This document shows, piece after piece, positions 38,393-48,171 of a DNA stretch of 64,000 nt; the stretch's first letter is position 1; each line of letters begins with the position of its first letter. Source of the DNA: Limisphaerales bacterium (lineage in GTDB: Bacteria; Verrucomicrobiota; Verrucomicrobiia; Limisphaerales; AAA164-E04); the NCBI GenBank assembly GCA_024761205.1, contig JAMASS010000026.1, forward strand, positions 1 to 64,000. Reading direction: 5' to 3'. Position numbers and translations under genes: made by a program. Under the pieces are notes generated by a model. That model was not told the DNA's origin. It saw nothing but the letters and a program-made list of their open reading frames with translations, and did no database searches.

Positions 38393-38870
38393 TTAGTCGC
38401 CGGGTTTCAGCATAACAAACTTGAGATGAGAGTTACCCGAGTCTTCATGGACGCCTCCCTCATGTTCGAGAGGCATCCAGGGGCCATTAGGAGGAGGTGC
38501 CCAGAACAGTCCCCCTTTCTCAGCCGGCCATTCAATCATAACCTTTCCGCCTTCCTCGCCTCGCTGGATGTTCGGTCTCGGAGTATAATCCTCATTACTT
38601 TCCCATTGGGAGGATGGTGACCACTCGGGATCGGAGGCAGCATGGCGCCTTCCCCTGGTGGGTACCGATTTTCGAGAGTAACCTCACCTATTGTCCAACC
38701 ATTCGGCTCGAAATTCCCAGACCTAAGATCGCCATGTTCCATACCACCGAGCATGTGATCTCTCGTCTCGAAATCACTGGGCTCCAGGCCATTGGGGTCA
38801 AAGTTAACCGCTTGGTCATTCTTTGGTCTTCGACCAAACTCACCATCAAGATCTTCAAGACCGGAAACGC
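38393..38870 (-). pseudogene. C-terminal remnant of a secreted protein, frameshifted
   Basis: Two minus-strand frames, joined near 38660, give a continuous C-terminal-like sequence. It runs GSVSGLEDLDGEFGRRP, NFDPNGLEPSDFETRDHMLGG and NFEPNGWTIGEVTLENRYPP, then WSPSSQWESNEDYTPRPNIQ, VMIEWPAEKGGLFWAPPPNG and HLKFVMLKPGD before TAA. The last part resembles the short strand domain at the end of verrucomicrobial secreted proteins. No start is visible, so only the 3' end of the former gene remains. Confidence 0.45.
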
Positions 38871-39396
38871 TGCCAGCACCGTAGTTCGGCGGCGAATGCG
38901 CCCTCCGGCGCCTCAGCGAGAGGTAACCCGATCAAAAGGCGCTGGCGGCGGCTCCAGGCCACCGGTTTCCAGGAGGACATGCCCGCTCCCCTGAGGAGGT
39001 GGCGGACCGCCTTGGCCCAGCGATTCAGTCCTTTATGAACACCCTCCAACAAAACGCCTCCATCCGCGCTTTCCGAAAATGATTTTTCGGCAGATAGTAT
39101 AATAACGATGGCGGGAGCGGATTCCTGCGTGTGATTAGCCAATAGAACGACCGAGCGCGCGCTAGCTTTTGGAGTGCGGCAACCCAATTGCCGCTTTGTT
39201 TGGCGCGTGCGACTAAGTCAATATAGAGCTATTGCCATCCAGGAACTTCTCTGATTGAGGAGGTATTGGGAGAGGTGAAAGCGGCGATAGTTCGCCGACT
39301 CCGAATGTCGCTCGATACCACTATAAATTCAGATTCCGACCAAGACCACTGAACGGCTAGAAACGTTGTGGGCCGGTAAGTTACTGCCCAACCCCG
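38871..39396 (+). other. Intergenic stretch with a REP-like hairpin
   Basis: At 39176-39194 GCGGCAA pairs with TTGCCGC over a 5-base loop, within GCTTTTGGAGTGCGGC. I recall similar sequences as frequent dispersed intergenic repeats in Verrucomicrobia, but only one copy lies here. The rest is GC-rich with no gene recognised; the 110-codon minus frame at 38855-39187 has no motif. Confidence 0.4.
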
Positions 39397-40364
39397 ATGA
39401 CAGCGACCGCCATTCAGTTCGAGTGCGCCACGAAGGTCTACCAGAAACGTCAGATAGTTTTGGAGGATGTTTCTTTTGAGGCACCGTAGGGTTTGACCGT
39501 TGGCCTTCTCCGACGCCAATGATTACGGAAAGTCCACGGCTATTTATACGACTGCTTGATCACGACGACAGCCGGATCTGTTGAATTCTTTGGCGAAATC
39601 ATGACGCCCAGCACCAAGACCTTGCGACAGCGACTCGGTTACCTCTCCAACGATCCCATCTTCCCAAAGAGTTGAACGCCATCGAATATCTCACCTTTGT
39701 CGGCAAGGTCTTTGAGATGAGCACACTGGTTCGCAGTGCTCGAATGGGAACCTTGCTTCGCGCGATCGGGCTGAATGACTCCGCCGGTCGGTGAATCAAC
39801 ACCCACTCCACGGGAATGAAGACTCAGTTGGGCGTGCAACCTCATTGATGAACGACCCAGAATTGCTCGTTTGGGACGAGCCAACAGCCGGTTTGGATAC
39901 CATCAGTCGGATAAAGACCTTGGACTTGTTGGAGAGCCTTCGAGGAAACAAGGCCGTGGTCCTGAATTCCCGTATCCCGGGAGACATTGATCGCGTCTGT
40001 GATCGGCTCATCATTCTCAACAAGAAACAGCTTCTCTTTTAGAACAGCCGTCAGGAACTTTGAGAACCGCTTGCCGCAAAGTGTGTTGGAGGTGCGGATG
40101 GCAGGCGATTTGGCAACGTTTCGGCACTCCTTTCAAGAACGACTGAGGCAGGAGAATCTTTGGCGTGATGGCGGACGCCACCGCTTTGAGATTCGCCTAC
40201 TCGAGAACATCGGCCCTCTCATGAGCAACCTGCTAGCCTTGGCCGCGGAGACTCAAACGACCATTGAGGGTGGCAACTCGACAGGGCACCAACTCGAAGC
40301 TGCTTATCTGAATCTGGTTGCCGACGACGAGTTTTGGGGGGTTGATTTGATCGGACAGTCCTAG
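39397..40364 (+). pseudogene. ABC-transporter ATPase (exporter type), stops and frameshifts
   Basis: From ATG 39397 the frame reads MTATAIQFECATKVYQKRQ, IVLEDVSFEAP and then TAG. Next, in other frames, come a degenerate Walker A (DANDYGKSTAIY), TAGSVEFFGEIM, QRLGYLSNDPIF, ELNAIEYLTFVGKVFEM, and signature plus Walker B STGMKTQLGVATSLMNDP, ELLVWDEPTAGLD. The C-terminal part (RQENLWRDGGRHRFEIRLLE) follows. It would be the partner of an ABC-2 permease; the decayed permease at 26696 is 12 kb away. At least four disruptions. Confidence 0.75.
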
Positions 40365-40712
40365 TACGGAAGGCAATGATTCCAATAGATCGTCCGGTTC
40401 CCTCCCGATGAGCCTATTGCCTCGGCGTGCCGTTCTGTCTCGATTAGTGTCGATCCTCGCCTTAGTCCAGAACGATCTGTCGGCAAGCGCGTGTTCGTGG
40501 CTCGCCCGGGGATTCCTTCTCATATCGGCCTTGGTCTCCGTCTGCCCCTGAAAGGGCGCAGGCAGAACAAGCAGCTGCCAAGTCGAATACTGAAGACACT
40601 CTGCGCCACCTGTATCCTCATCTGAATGCATAGCGTCGGCGAGTCGAGGCGGGGGGCAATCGCCTCAAGGCGTCGGTCCTAAGGCTGAATTGCTTGCACT
40701 AACCGACAATCG
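40365..40712 (+). other. 350-base gap, no gene recognised
   Basis: Between the ABC ATPase remnant and the methyltransferase remnant. One plus-strand piece has a hydrophobic run (RAVLSRLVSILALVQNDLS), which may be a leftover of a permease, but nothing more can be supported. Confidence 0.4.
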
Positions 40713-41840
40713 TCACCTTAGGAAGGCGGCATAAACCCGGCCTGCTTGGACCACCGGGTGCAAAAAGAGAACCACAAGCGAAGGAGGACAAACCATATGA
40801 GGCGAAGGGAAATCTGCCCCTGCTTGGACCCCACGTGCGGCGGGCGCCTCCGGCAATTTGAAGCGGCGCCCTGCCAATATGTCCGGCACGCTCAGGAGTT
40901 GCAGACGCGGGTGACGTTTGCCTCTGACTTTCAGGGTTCCGGCCTTCTCCATCTCGCGCTTGATGGCGTGGATGGCGATGTCGCTTCCGATCCGGTGGCG
41001 TTTCAACCTATGCGCGGCCTCCAAGGTAGTGGCGCAACCACAGAACGGGTCGAACACGACGTCACCCTCATTCGAGCTCGCCTTGATGATGCGCTCCAAC
41101 AACGCCAAGGGCTTCTGCGTGGGATAGCCGAGGCGTTCTTTAGATACATTGATAATGGCTTTTATATCGTCCCATATATTTTAAACATCTGCAAAATAGC
41201 GCCCTTGTTCATCAACCTGTTCGCTGAAGAATGGCTTATGGTAAAAGATTTGTTCTTGAATAAGGTGATGCTTATACAAACCGGACTTTGTATAAAACAG
41301 TGGCACATCGTGCTTGCGCGGCCAATGCCGTTTGCTCGCTCCGCCGGTGCGATACGCCCACACGATTCATTCCTGAAATTCCTGTGCCCGAACACGCCGT
41401 GCAACATCACCTTGATATAATGGCTGGCAGTCGGGTCGCAATGCAGGTAAATGCCCGGTGGGTTTGAGGATGCCGCGCATAGGCAGGAGCCGCTCCGTCA
41501 TATAAGAGAGATAAGCCAACAACCTCGGGTCCGTCCGGCGCAGGGACTTCATCCAAAGCCGCCAAAACTCTGCGGTGTCATCATCAATGCCGGATTTCCG
41601 CATGAGCACCGGCAACTGCTCGATGGCGCGAATCCGCTCACCGTCCAACGTCCATTGATTGCAAAAGACCTCGACCTGTTCCGGCAAAGGACGACCGGTC
41701 TCGTCTTTATAGATAGCGTTGTAAGCCCTATTCGAGTTGAAGGGCGGGTCGAGGTAAATCAGGTCCGTGCTGCCCGGCCCCAAATTATCCTGCATAACAG
41801 TCAGGCAATCGTCGTAATAAAGCTGATTGATCCGGCTCAC
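40713..41840 (-). pseudogene. Site-specific DNA methyltransferase (beta class), frameshifts and stop
   Basis: The first part (from 41840) reads MSRINQLYYDDCLTVMQ, then motif IV DLIYLDPPFNSNRAY and RRTDPRLLAYLSYMTERLL. The frame then shifts after KPTGHL (expected YLHCDPTASHYIK), passes through VFGHRNFRNE in another frame and returns as VWAYRTGGASKRHWPRK. It meets an in-frame TAA after RYFADV, and continues as WDDIKAIINVSKERLGYPTQ, KPLALLERIIKASS and DPFCGCATTLEAA (motif I). Order DPPF then FxG-like motif I marks a beta-class amino-methyltransferase. The C-terminal part is lost. Confidence 0.8.
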
Positions 41841-42292
41841 GCGAGGGACCTCCGTATGAAGCAGGCAGAGGCGATCCCCTTGTTATATCTCCAGATCGCC
41901 TCAGTGATGAAAAGCAGCATCCGACGGCTACTCTAGTGGCGGAGCGAGCCGTGCCCGTTTTATTTGGCCTTCAATCGTGTTGACGAGCCCTTCCGCATAA
42001 GCGAGGGCGTGATTGATGAGGGCGCGCCGAAAACCGGAGCGACGCGATAGGCGCGGTATTCAACGGCAAAGAAGGGTGCCCTGCTTTTCAACAGCCCCTG
42101 GCAGGAAACGGAGAATGCCCTTGCCGGACAAGGACTCGGCAACGCGGGGCGACAACCCCTTCCGCCCCGTTCTACAGCACCAATGACCGGAGTTGGAATA
42201 TGGTCAACAGATTCACAAGCGCGCCCTCATCCGCGCGCCCGAGGTGAAGCATCACCCGCTGCCGGTCGGGCCTATAATTTATCATTCCGAAA
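41841..42292 (+). other. 450-base gap, no gene recognised
   Basis: Mixed-composition DNA between the methyltransferase remnant and the IS remnant. Several short frames without motif; no strong repeat was seen. The left border of the IS copy probably lies at 42292/42293, where similarity to the copy at 57815 begins. Confidence 0.45.
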
Positions 42293-42450
42293 CAAATTGA
42301 TAGGGCGTACAGTTCCGCATGATTCGCTTGACCGATGAACAGTGTGAACGGCTTCGGGAACACTTAGGATATATTTCCCCAGCCAGGGGCAAGCCCATCC
42401 TTGCCCGAGCCTGTTCTCTGGGTCCCGAACATCAACGCTCAGTGGATTGA
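42293..42450 (+). mobile_element. IS5-like transposase start, remnant (copy A)
   Basis: ATG 42319 opens MIRLTDEQCERLREHLG, the usual N-terminus of IS5-type transposases, and a frame change later gives VLWVPNINAQWIE (cf. the AVLWILNTGAQW motif). The frame ends at TGA 42450 and no DDE core follows. The first 46 bases (42293-42338) match 57815-57770 on the other strand at 45 positions. Only the 5' end of the element is left. Confidence 0.75.
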
Positions 42451-42700
42451 GTGTGAAGACCTTCCGACGTCTATTTGCTGATGTCTGTCTTGTGTCCATG
42501 GCGGAATCGACCAATGGTACTCCAGGTATGGGCGTTGGTTCAGGATTTTCGGGTCTATCGCAAACACAACCAAAGAAGTTTATTATCGTCGACTGAAGGG
42601 AAGCAGTTGGTATATTGCATGGGTGTGGGTTATTCAGGCTGATTCAATAATCAGGAGTGGAGTCCATCTGCCTGAGCCGCATAAGTTTCCTGTTTGTCCT

Positions 42701-44170
42701 ATGAGAGTTATTTCTATCATTCTACTGTTTTTGTCGAGTGTTGCCGTGCTCGCCACTGAAAAACCCAACATTATTTTGATCCTGGCTGATGATCTTGGCT
42801 ATGCGGAGTTGGGGTGTTATGGGCAAACGAAAATTCGGACACTTCGAATTGATGGGCTTGCGGCCGAGGGGATGCGATTTACACAGAACTATTCAGGGAA
42901 CGCGGTGTGTGCCCCGTCACGATGTGTCTTGATGACCGGGAAACATCCCGGTCACGCTTATGTGCGCAACAACAGTGAAGTCCGACCGGAGGGGCAGCGG
43001 CCTATTCCGGACAGTGAAGTCACCGTTGCTGAAGCCTTGCGGGCGCATGGTTATGCAACGGGTGCATTTGGGAAATGGGGACTCGGGTTTCCTGGATCGG
43101 AAGGCGATCCGTTAAACCAGGGATTTGATCGATTTTTCGGGTATAACTGTCAACGCCATGCCCACAGCTATTATCCGTCCTACTTGTGGAGCGATCGGGA
43201 ACGGATTGAGTTGAAGAACGAACCCCCGATTCCCGGGCATGCGTCGTTTCCCAAAGACGCGGATCCGAGCAAGGCCAAAAGTTATGACCGGTTCAAAGGA
43301 CAGGACTATGCTCCGGATCGGATTAACGAGCAGGCGTTGCGATTCATTCGCGATCATCAAGAACAACCTTTCTTTTTATACTATCCGACAGTGATTCCGC
43401 ATGTGGCCCTCCATGTGCCGGATGAGGATCTGAAACCCTATCTCAACCTGGGATGGAACGATCCACCGTTCACCCGGGCGGTTGGTTATGGCTACACGCC
43501 GCATTTCAAGCCTCGGGCTGCTTACGCTGCGATGATCACACGGTTGGATACCTATGTGGGACGAATCCTAGATCTCTTGGAAGAACTTGATCTGGCAGAG
43601 AATACGATTGTGGTGTTTACCTCGGACAACGGAACGACCCATCTAAAAGCGGAGGTTGACTATGATTTTTTCCAAAGCGTAGGGCCGTTGCGCGGGCTTA
43701 AGGGGTCGCTTTATGAGGGCGGGGTGCGCGTGCCGCTAATCGTTCGCTGGCCAGGCAGGATTCGAGCAGGCAGTGTTTCGGATTATCAGACGGGCTTTGA
43801 GGATTGGTTGCCGACCTTGTTAGATATTGTCGGGCCGAGGACGGCCGGACCGGAGGAAACGGATGGAGTGAGTATTGCGCCGGTGCTACTCGGTGAATAC
43901 CAAAGGGAACGCGAGTTTCTGTATCGAGAGTTTCCCGCCTACGGCGGACAGCAGGCGGTTTGGCTGGGACCGTGGAAGGGAGTACGGCAGCACATGTTGG
44001 TGCGCGGAACTCCGAATCCGTTGGCGATTGAGCTTTACCATTTGGGTCAGGATGTTTCCGAGTCGACCAATGTGGCTGCGGAGCATCCGAAAATTGTTGC
44101 GCAGATTGAAGCATTGATGATTGAGCAGCGCCGGCCGTCAGAAGTGTTTGCCTTTCCGGGGTTGGACTAG
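42701..44170 (+). CDS. Secreted arylsulfatase (family S1)
   Basis: ATG 42701 gives 489 residues with a signal peptide (VISIILLFLSSVAVLATE); the upstream frame from 42623 adds a non-signal extension. Motifs: NIILILADDLGYAELGCYG, formylglycine Cys70 in CAPSRCVLMTGKHPGHAYVR, GAFGKWGLG, TSDNGTTHLKAE and GLKGSLYEGGVRVPLIVRWP. It hydrolyses sulfate esters, probably on polysaccharides, in the periplasm or outside. Cys70 needs formylglycine maturation by an enzyme encoded elsewhere. It is a different type from the sulfatase-esterase at 23816. Confidence 0.9.
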   Translation: MRVISIILLFLSSVAVLATEKPNIILILADDLGYAELGCYGQTKIRTLRIDGLAAEGMRFTQNYSGNAVCAPSRCVLMTGKHPGHAYVRNNSEVRPEGQRPIPDSEVTVAEALRAHGYATGAFGKWGLGFPGSEGDPLNQGFDRFFGYNCQRHAHSYYPSYLWSDRERIELKNEPPIPGHASFPKDADPSKAKSYDRFKGQDYAPDRINEQALRFIRDHQEQPFFLYYPTVIPHVALHVPDEDLKPYLNLGWNDPPFTRAVGYGYTPHFKPRAAYAAMITRLDTYVGRILDLLEELDLAENTIVVFTSDNGTTHLKAEVDYDFFQSVGPLRGLKGSLYEGGVRVPLIVRWPGRIRAGSVSDYQTGFEDWLPTLLDIVGPRTAGPEETDGVSIAPVLLGEYQREREFLYREFPAYGGQQAVWLGPWKGVRQHMLVRGTPNPLAIELYHLGQDVSESTNVAAEHPKIVAQIEALMIEQRRPSEVFAFPGLD

Positions 44171-44286
44171 GCGGTTTTTTCCTCGAGCTCAACGTAAGCT
44201 TTACAAGAGATATAGCAGTGAAGGTCACTTTGTCATTCACCACTTCAGAATCAGAGATGCGGTTCGAGATTTGAGCCGATTTACAA

Positions 44287-44745
44287 TCAGCTGCTATGAT
44301 TATTGTACCTGAGCTGCTTTTCAAAGCGACGGCTGTTGGCGTTGCCGATGTAAGGGCTGAAGAGTGGAATGGGGCAGTAGCCGGAGGTTTCATAAAGACC
44401 TATAGCCTCCAATCGACGATTCCCCGTTTCGAGTCTGGCTTTGTTGAATTCGTTGCGCGGAGCCTGTGACTCAAGGTATTCAAGAACCTTCCGGGAGATG
44501 CCTTTGCCTCAGGCTTGTTTGGTAATATACACGCGCTTAACCGTAACCGTGTCTGTGTCGAGTGGGCGATAGGCCCGCATCCGATCACTTGGTCTTCGAC
44601 ATAGGCAATGACGAAGAGTTCACCCAACGCTGTATGGCGTCTTGATGTCAATGCCAATATGGGCACTGGTTCCTGAATAGAGAGACTCCAGCTCGTGATT
44701 GAGCCCTCCGGCTTCACTGGCTGAGTCGGCTTCCTGAATGTTGCT
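44287..44745 (-). pseudogene. GNAT acetyltransferase, broken
   Basis: Three minus-strand frames together carry a GNAT protein: EAGGLNHELESLYSG with IGIDIKT, then ELFVIAYVEDQVIGCG, then RPLDTDTVTVKRVYITKQA, GKGISRKVLEYLESQAPRNE (acetyl-CoA loop region), KARLETGNRRLEAIGLYETS and GYCPIPLFSPYIGNANSRRF with FEKQL at the end. Frame changes near 44620, 44575 and a TGA in the acetyl-CoA loop inactivate it. Confidence 0.8.
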
Positions 44746-45114
44746 TGAGGCGATTGTGCTTGGCGACCTCAATACCACCCCTTGAAACCATGCCTTCAAA
44801 GGCCTGGTCAAAACCTGTCGCCTCCACAATTGACCGGCCGGTTACTATTTCACTTGGCCGGTAATCTTTCCGCCCCTGGCAATTCCGCTGGATCATTGCC
44901 TCGTCACCTCGAAGATTCAAGTGATTCGGAAAAGAATTGGCCCCAGTCTCAATTCTGATCATAAATCCCTGATCATTGATCTCGGCTAGTGATCAAAAAG
45001 GAAGCCCCTTTCTAGGACTCAAAAATAAAGATTGAGTCTATTTGCCAGACATGGTGACGTTACCGCCGTGCAACGGCGCCAAGATCGAAAGATGAAACGA
45101 CCAGGCACCAGGTC
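44746..45114 (+). other. 370-base gap, no gene recognised
   Basis: An 82-codon minus frame (44714-44962) has no recognisable motif and runs into the GNAT remnant. The plus-strand acyltransferase gene starts at 45115 and its promoter must be here; no clear promoter elements stand out. Confidence 0.4.
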
Positions 45115-45912
45115 ATGACGATCGCCAATACATCCGCAGATTCTTCGAGCCCAGCCGAATCGATATACGAGCGGGTAGTGCGTCTTGGTGATGTATGGAG
45201 AAGACGCTATACCCAGGCGCCCAGTGCCTTGTCTGCTCTGAGCGTCAAGATTTGCGCCTCACTCGGTACTCAGCTCCTCACAAATATGGAAGGGGGCGAA
45301 CATCTTCATTCTGAAAACGATCCCTTCATCGTCGTCCTGAACCACAACCAAAAGCTGGAAGCTCTCTATGTGCCCGGGCTTTTAATGCACTTGAGGCAGG
45401 GGAAGATGATTCACTTTCTGGCAGACTGGAATTTTTGTCTGGTTCCCGGCGTATGGCTTTTTTACCATTTTGGCCAAGTCATTACGATTGCCCGTAAACC
45501 CGCGAAACCACGATTTTTGAACGTTTTCAAACCATTGTTCACTAGTTGTGAACCCGGGTTTGCTCGTGCCCAACGAGCGCTTCAAGAAGGGCGATCCATC
45601 GGAATATTTCCAGAAGGAACCACGAATCGGGACCCCAAGAATCTCCTCCGGGGTTTTAATGGTGCCGCCCAACTCTCCCTGCAAACCCAGGCTCCTATTC
45701 TCCCGATCGGTATTCGTTTTCCCTATCACGATCCGTCAAAGCCCATTCCTGAATTCATTCCCATGTCATTGAAAATTGGCCACCCCATGCATCCGCAGCC
45801 GGTCGACGGTAAGCCGAAGCTCGAAGAAATCCGTGGATGGCATCGTCAAGTCATGGAAATGATCGGCGACTTGTCCGGTAAATCCTGGCAGCCCAGGAAT
45901 CGAAGGAAGTAG
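45115..45912 (+). CDS. PlsC-type lysophospholipid acyltransferase (LPLAT)
   Basis: A 265-residue acyltransferase. Motif I is IVVLNHNQKLEALYVPG: the usual HX4D here reads His77-N-Q-K-L-Glu82. Motif III is IGIFPEGTTNR (about 163-172), and PILPIGIRFPYHD is motif IV. No signal peptide; a membrane-associated enzyme is expected. The next gene, a FeeM-like N-acyltransferase, begins 2 bases after its stop. Together they resemble the OlsB/OlsA pair that makes N,O-diacylated amino-acid lipids; the classic phosphatidic-acid role is an alternative. Confidence 0.8.
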   Translation: MTIANTSADSSSPAESIYERVVRLGDVWRRRYTQAPSALSALSVKICASLGTQLLTNMEGGEHLHSENDPFIVVLNHNQKLEALYVPGLLMHLRQGKMIHFLADWNFCLVPGVWLFYHFGQVITIARKPAKPRFLNVFKPLFTSCEPGFARAQRALQEGRSIGIFPEGTTNRDPKNLLRGFNGAAQLSLQTQAPILPIGIRFPYHDPSKPIPEFIPMSLKIGHPMHPQPVDGKPKLEEIRGWHRQVMEMIGDLSGKSWQPRNRRK

Positions 45913-45914
45913 CA

Positions 45915-46583
45915 ATGTCGCTAGCGACACAAATCAACGTCATTCGAGCCACTACCGACATGGACCGCGAACTTGCCGTGCGGGTGCTGCAATCGACCTA
46001 TGTCAATGAAAAACATTGGATCCAAGATGAGGAGAAATTCTTCCCGGCCTCCGACTTAGAATCTCGTGACATTTCCTGGTTTGTCGCCTCCACGGGAAGC
46101 CAACCCATCGGAGTTCTCCGCGTCATGTATAATCCGCCATTGGAGTTGTACAAAGCATACGGATTACAAGTCCTAGATAGCGGTCTTGATGTCGAAGCAT
46201 TCGTCAGAAACAACCGAATCGCCGAGATCGGTCGCTTCGCGGTCGTTCCCGAATACCGCAAATTCATCGTCGTGGCAGCCGCGCTTATGCGCGAGGCCAG
46301 CCGCGAGACCGTCACCAACAATTACACTCACTACGTCACCGATATTTTCGAGGATGAGGTGCATAGCCCTTATGATTTTCATACCCGCGTCATGGGCTTC
46401 AAACCGGTCGCCACTCACGATGTTGGCGAACTCAATTGCCCCAACCGCCGAATCACCATGGTCTTGGACCTCAAGTCAGCTTATAACCGCATCAAGACCA
46501 ACCAGAAATGGATTTATCGCTACCTCACCAAAGACTGGGACCAATCGCTGCACGATAAGCTCCGAAATGGGACCCCGAGCTGA
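45915..46583 (+). CDS. FeeM-like N-acyltransferase (GNAT/AHL-synthase fold)
   Basis: A 222-residue protein, coupled to the preceding LPLAT gene (2 bases apart, ribosome-binding AGGAAG before the ATG). Motifs RIAEIGRFAVVPEYRK (about 99-114), SWFVASTGSQPIGVLRVMY and MREASRETVTNNY match the FeeM/AHL-synthase-fold family, which attaches fatty acids from acyl-ACP to amino acids or related amines. The partner LPLAT could then add the second acyl chain. This is an inference from adjacency; the amine is unknown. Confidence 0.7.
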   Translation: MSLATQINVIRATTDMDRELAVRVLQSTYVNEKHWIQDEEKFFPASDLESRDISWFVASTGSQPIGVLRVMYNPPLELYKAYGLQVLDSGLDVEAFVRNNRIAEIGRFAVVPEYRKFIVVAAALMREASRETVTNNYTHYVTDIFEDEVHSPYDFHTRVMGFKPVATHDVGELNCPNRRITMVLDLKSAYNRIKTNQKWIYRYLTKDWDQSLHDKLRNGTPS

Positions 46584-46911
46584 GTTGTTCGGATACAGCT
46601 ATCGCCCTGAACGCAGGACCGCAGCGATTGAGCAGCCGGTCAATCCTCCTTTCAGAGCTACAATCTCTGTCGGTAATGCGCTTTCACAAACAAGAGGAAA
46701 GCGCTGAAGGATCACCGCACTCCAGGACGCTACCGCGCGAAGCTCATTAATGAAGCCGCCGGGTTTTGGAATACAGTGATCCTTCGTCGCTTTGGATTGC
46801 GTCTCTCGTGAACACTTTGTCCTCGCCTATCGCGGGTGTGTTTCTAGGGTTTCTTCGTTACGGGAACACAACAAACAGAACAGCAGCAGCTAGCAAGGAG
46901 ACGCCACTGGT
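46584..46911 (+). other. 330-base gap with a weak hairpin and the flippase ribosome-binding site
   Basis: The only clear items are the hairpin at 46678-46704 and AAGGAG at 46895-46900. The latter lies 11 bases before the TTG start of the flippase gene and supports that unusual start. The rest holds no gene I recognise. Confidence 0.5.
46678..46704 (+). terminator. Weak hairpin after the acyltransferase operon
   Basis: GCGCTTTC pairs with GAAAGCGC across an 11-base loop, about 95 bases after the stop codon of the second acyltransferase gene. No T-run follows. Confidence 0.35.
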
Positions 46912-48171
46912 TTGAAAACAGCCCGAAAGATCATCCTGGAAGTCGGGACCACAGGCTTATGGCAGGTGGCGGGGAAGTTGGCGCAAGCCTTTGGATTTCT
47001 CCACGCAGTAAATTGCTTGGGCGCTGAAAACGCCGGGATCTCTGCCGCTGTCATGGCTGTCGCCATGATGCTGCAAGTTGTCTTCAACTTGGGCATTGAC
47101 ATCGTTGCCGTGCGCCACATCGCCGCTAGGACGCAGTCCCTAGAAGCACTCCTCCCGATAATCTTTAGCGCCCGTCTGGTATTACATGGAGTCATCACGC
47201 TCCTTTGGGTACTGCTGGCCTTAGCGACGCCGCTTTCGCTCGCCGAAACCTTCGCTTGGATCGTGGGTGGGGCCTACTTTCTCATTCTGGGAATGAACTT
47301 CCAATGGTACTACCAAGCCACTCAAAGAGTGCCAGCTCTCTCCCGCATCCAAACTCTGACCACTTTTGCCGTCAGTGCCTGTTTCTTGCTGTTCTTCCGA
47401 CCAGGCCAAGCAGCCGGGACCGACCTTCTCGTCATGGCCCTCGCTCATGGATTGGTTACCTTGTGGGTATGGTACCGAGTCTACCGAGAAACCGGCGGGG
47501 CCATGTTCATAACATCTTTTGGGGAACCGACATATGAACTGCTCAAGGAGGGCCAAGCCAACTGGCTGTTCACCATCGCCTACAATGCCCTCACACTCCT
47601 CGGGCTGCTACTCATCCCCAGACTACTTCCCGATGAGAGTGGCCATATCCAGGCCGGCTATTTTCACTCCATCAATCAACTGGCTCTGGCGCTTCAGGTC
47701 CTCCTTGCCCATGTCAGCTATATCTTCTACCCGAAAATCGTCGCTTGGCGTCGCAAGCAACCCACTCGTTTTCGACTCAGAGTGTTTGGCCTCGCCCTGG
47801 CAGCCTGGACCGCTGGCATCATCAGCTACTTCACCCTGGCGGCCTTCGGCGAACCCCTCTTCAAAATCGCCTACAGCAACCCTGAGTTTCACACGAGCTT
47901 TAAGATTCTCCCTATCATGGTGTTGGCGAAGTTCGTTGGGACGGGGAGCGGCTTTCTGACTTGGGGGCTCTTGGCCGAGCATAAAGACTGGTTGGCGGTC
48001 CAATGCTGCGTGATCCCAGTCGTGATCGCCTGTGCCCTGCATTTTGTCTACGTTCCGGCCTATGGATTCGTGGCGGCCGGCTGGCTTTATGCCCTCGGAG
48101 AACTGCTGCTCTTTCTGGCTTGTGCGATCGCACTTCTCCGGCTCAAACTCTCCTCACCCGCGCAGCCATGA
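46912..48171 (+). CDS. Oligosaccharide flippase (Wzx-like, MATE/MVF superfamily)
   Basis: A 419-residue protein with about twelve membrane segments. The start is TTG 46912, supported by AAGGAG at 46895. The N-terminus has LEVGTTGLWQVAGKLAQAFG, a pattern of Wzx-type flippases, then hydrophobic helices through LILGMNFQWYYQATQRVP, NALTLLGLLLIPRLLP and VVIACALHFVYVPAYGFVAAGWLYALGE. It would flip a lipid-linked glycan across the inner membrane. The stop overlaps the start of the next gene by ATGA. Confidence 0.85.
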   Translation: MKTARKIILEVGTTGLWQVAGKLAQAFGFLHAVNCLGAENAGISAAVMAVAMMLQVVFNLGIDIVAVRHIAARTQSLEALLPIIFSARLVLHGVITLLWVLLALATPLSLAETFAWIVGGAYFLILGMNFQWYYQATQRVPALSRIQTLTTFAVSACFLLFFRPGQAAGTDLLVMALAHGLVTLWVWYRVYRETGGAMFITSFGEPTYELLKEGQANWLFTIAYNALTLLGLLLIPRLLPDESGHIQAGYFHSINQLALALQVLLAHVSYIFYPKIVAWRRKQPTRFRLRVFGLALAAWTAGIISYFTLAAFGEPLFKIAYSNPEFHTSFKILPIMVLAKFVGTGSGFLTWGLLAEHKDWLAVQCCVIPVVIACALHFVYVPAYGFVAAGWLYALGELLLFLACAIALLRLKLSSPAQP

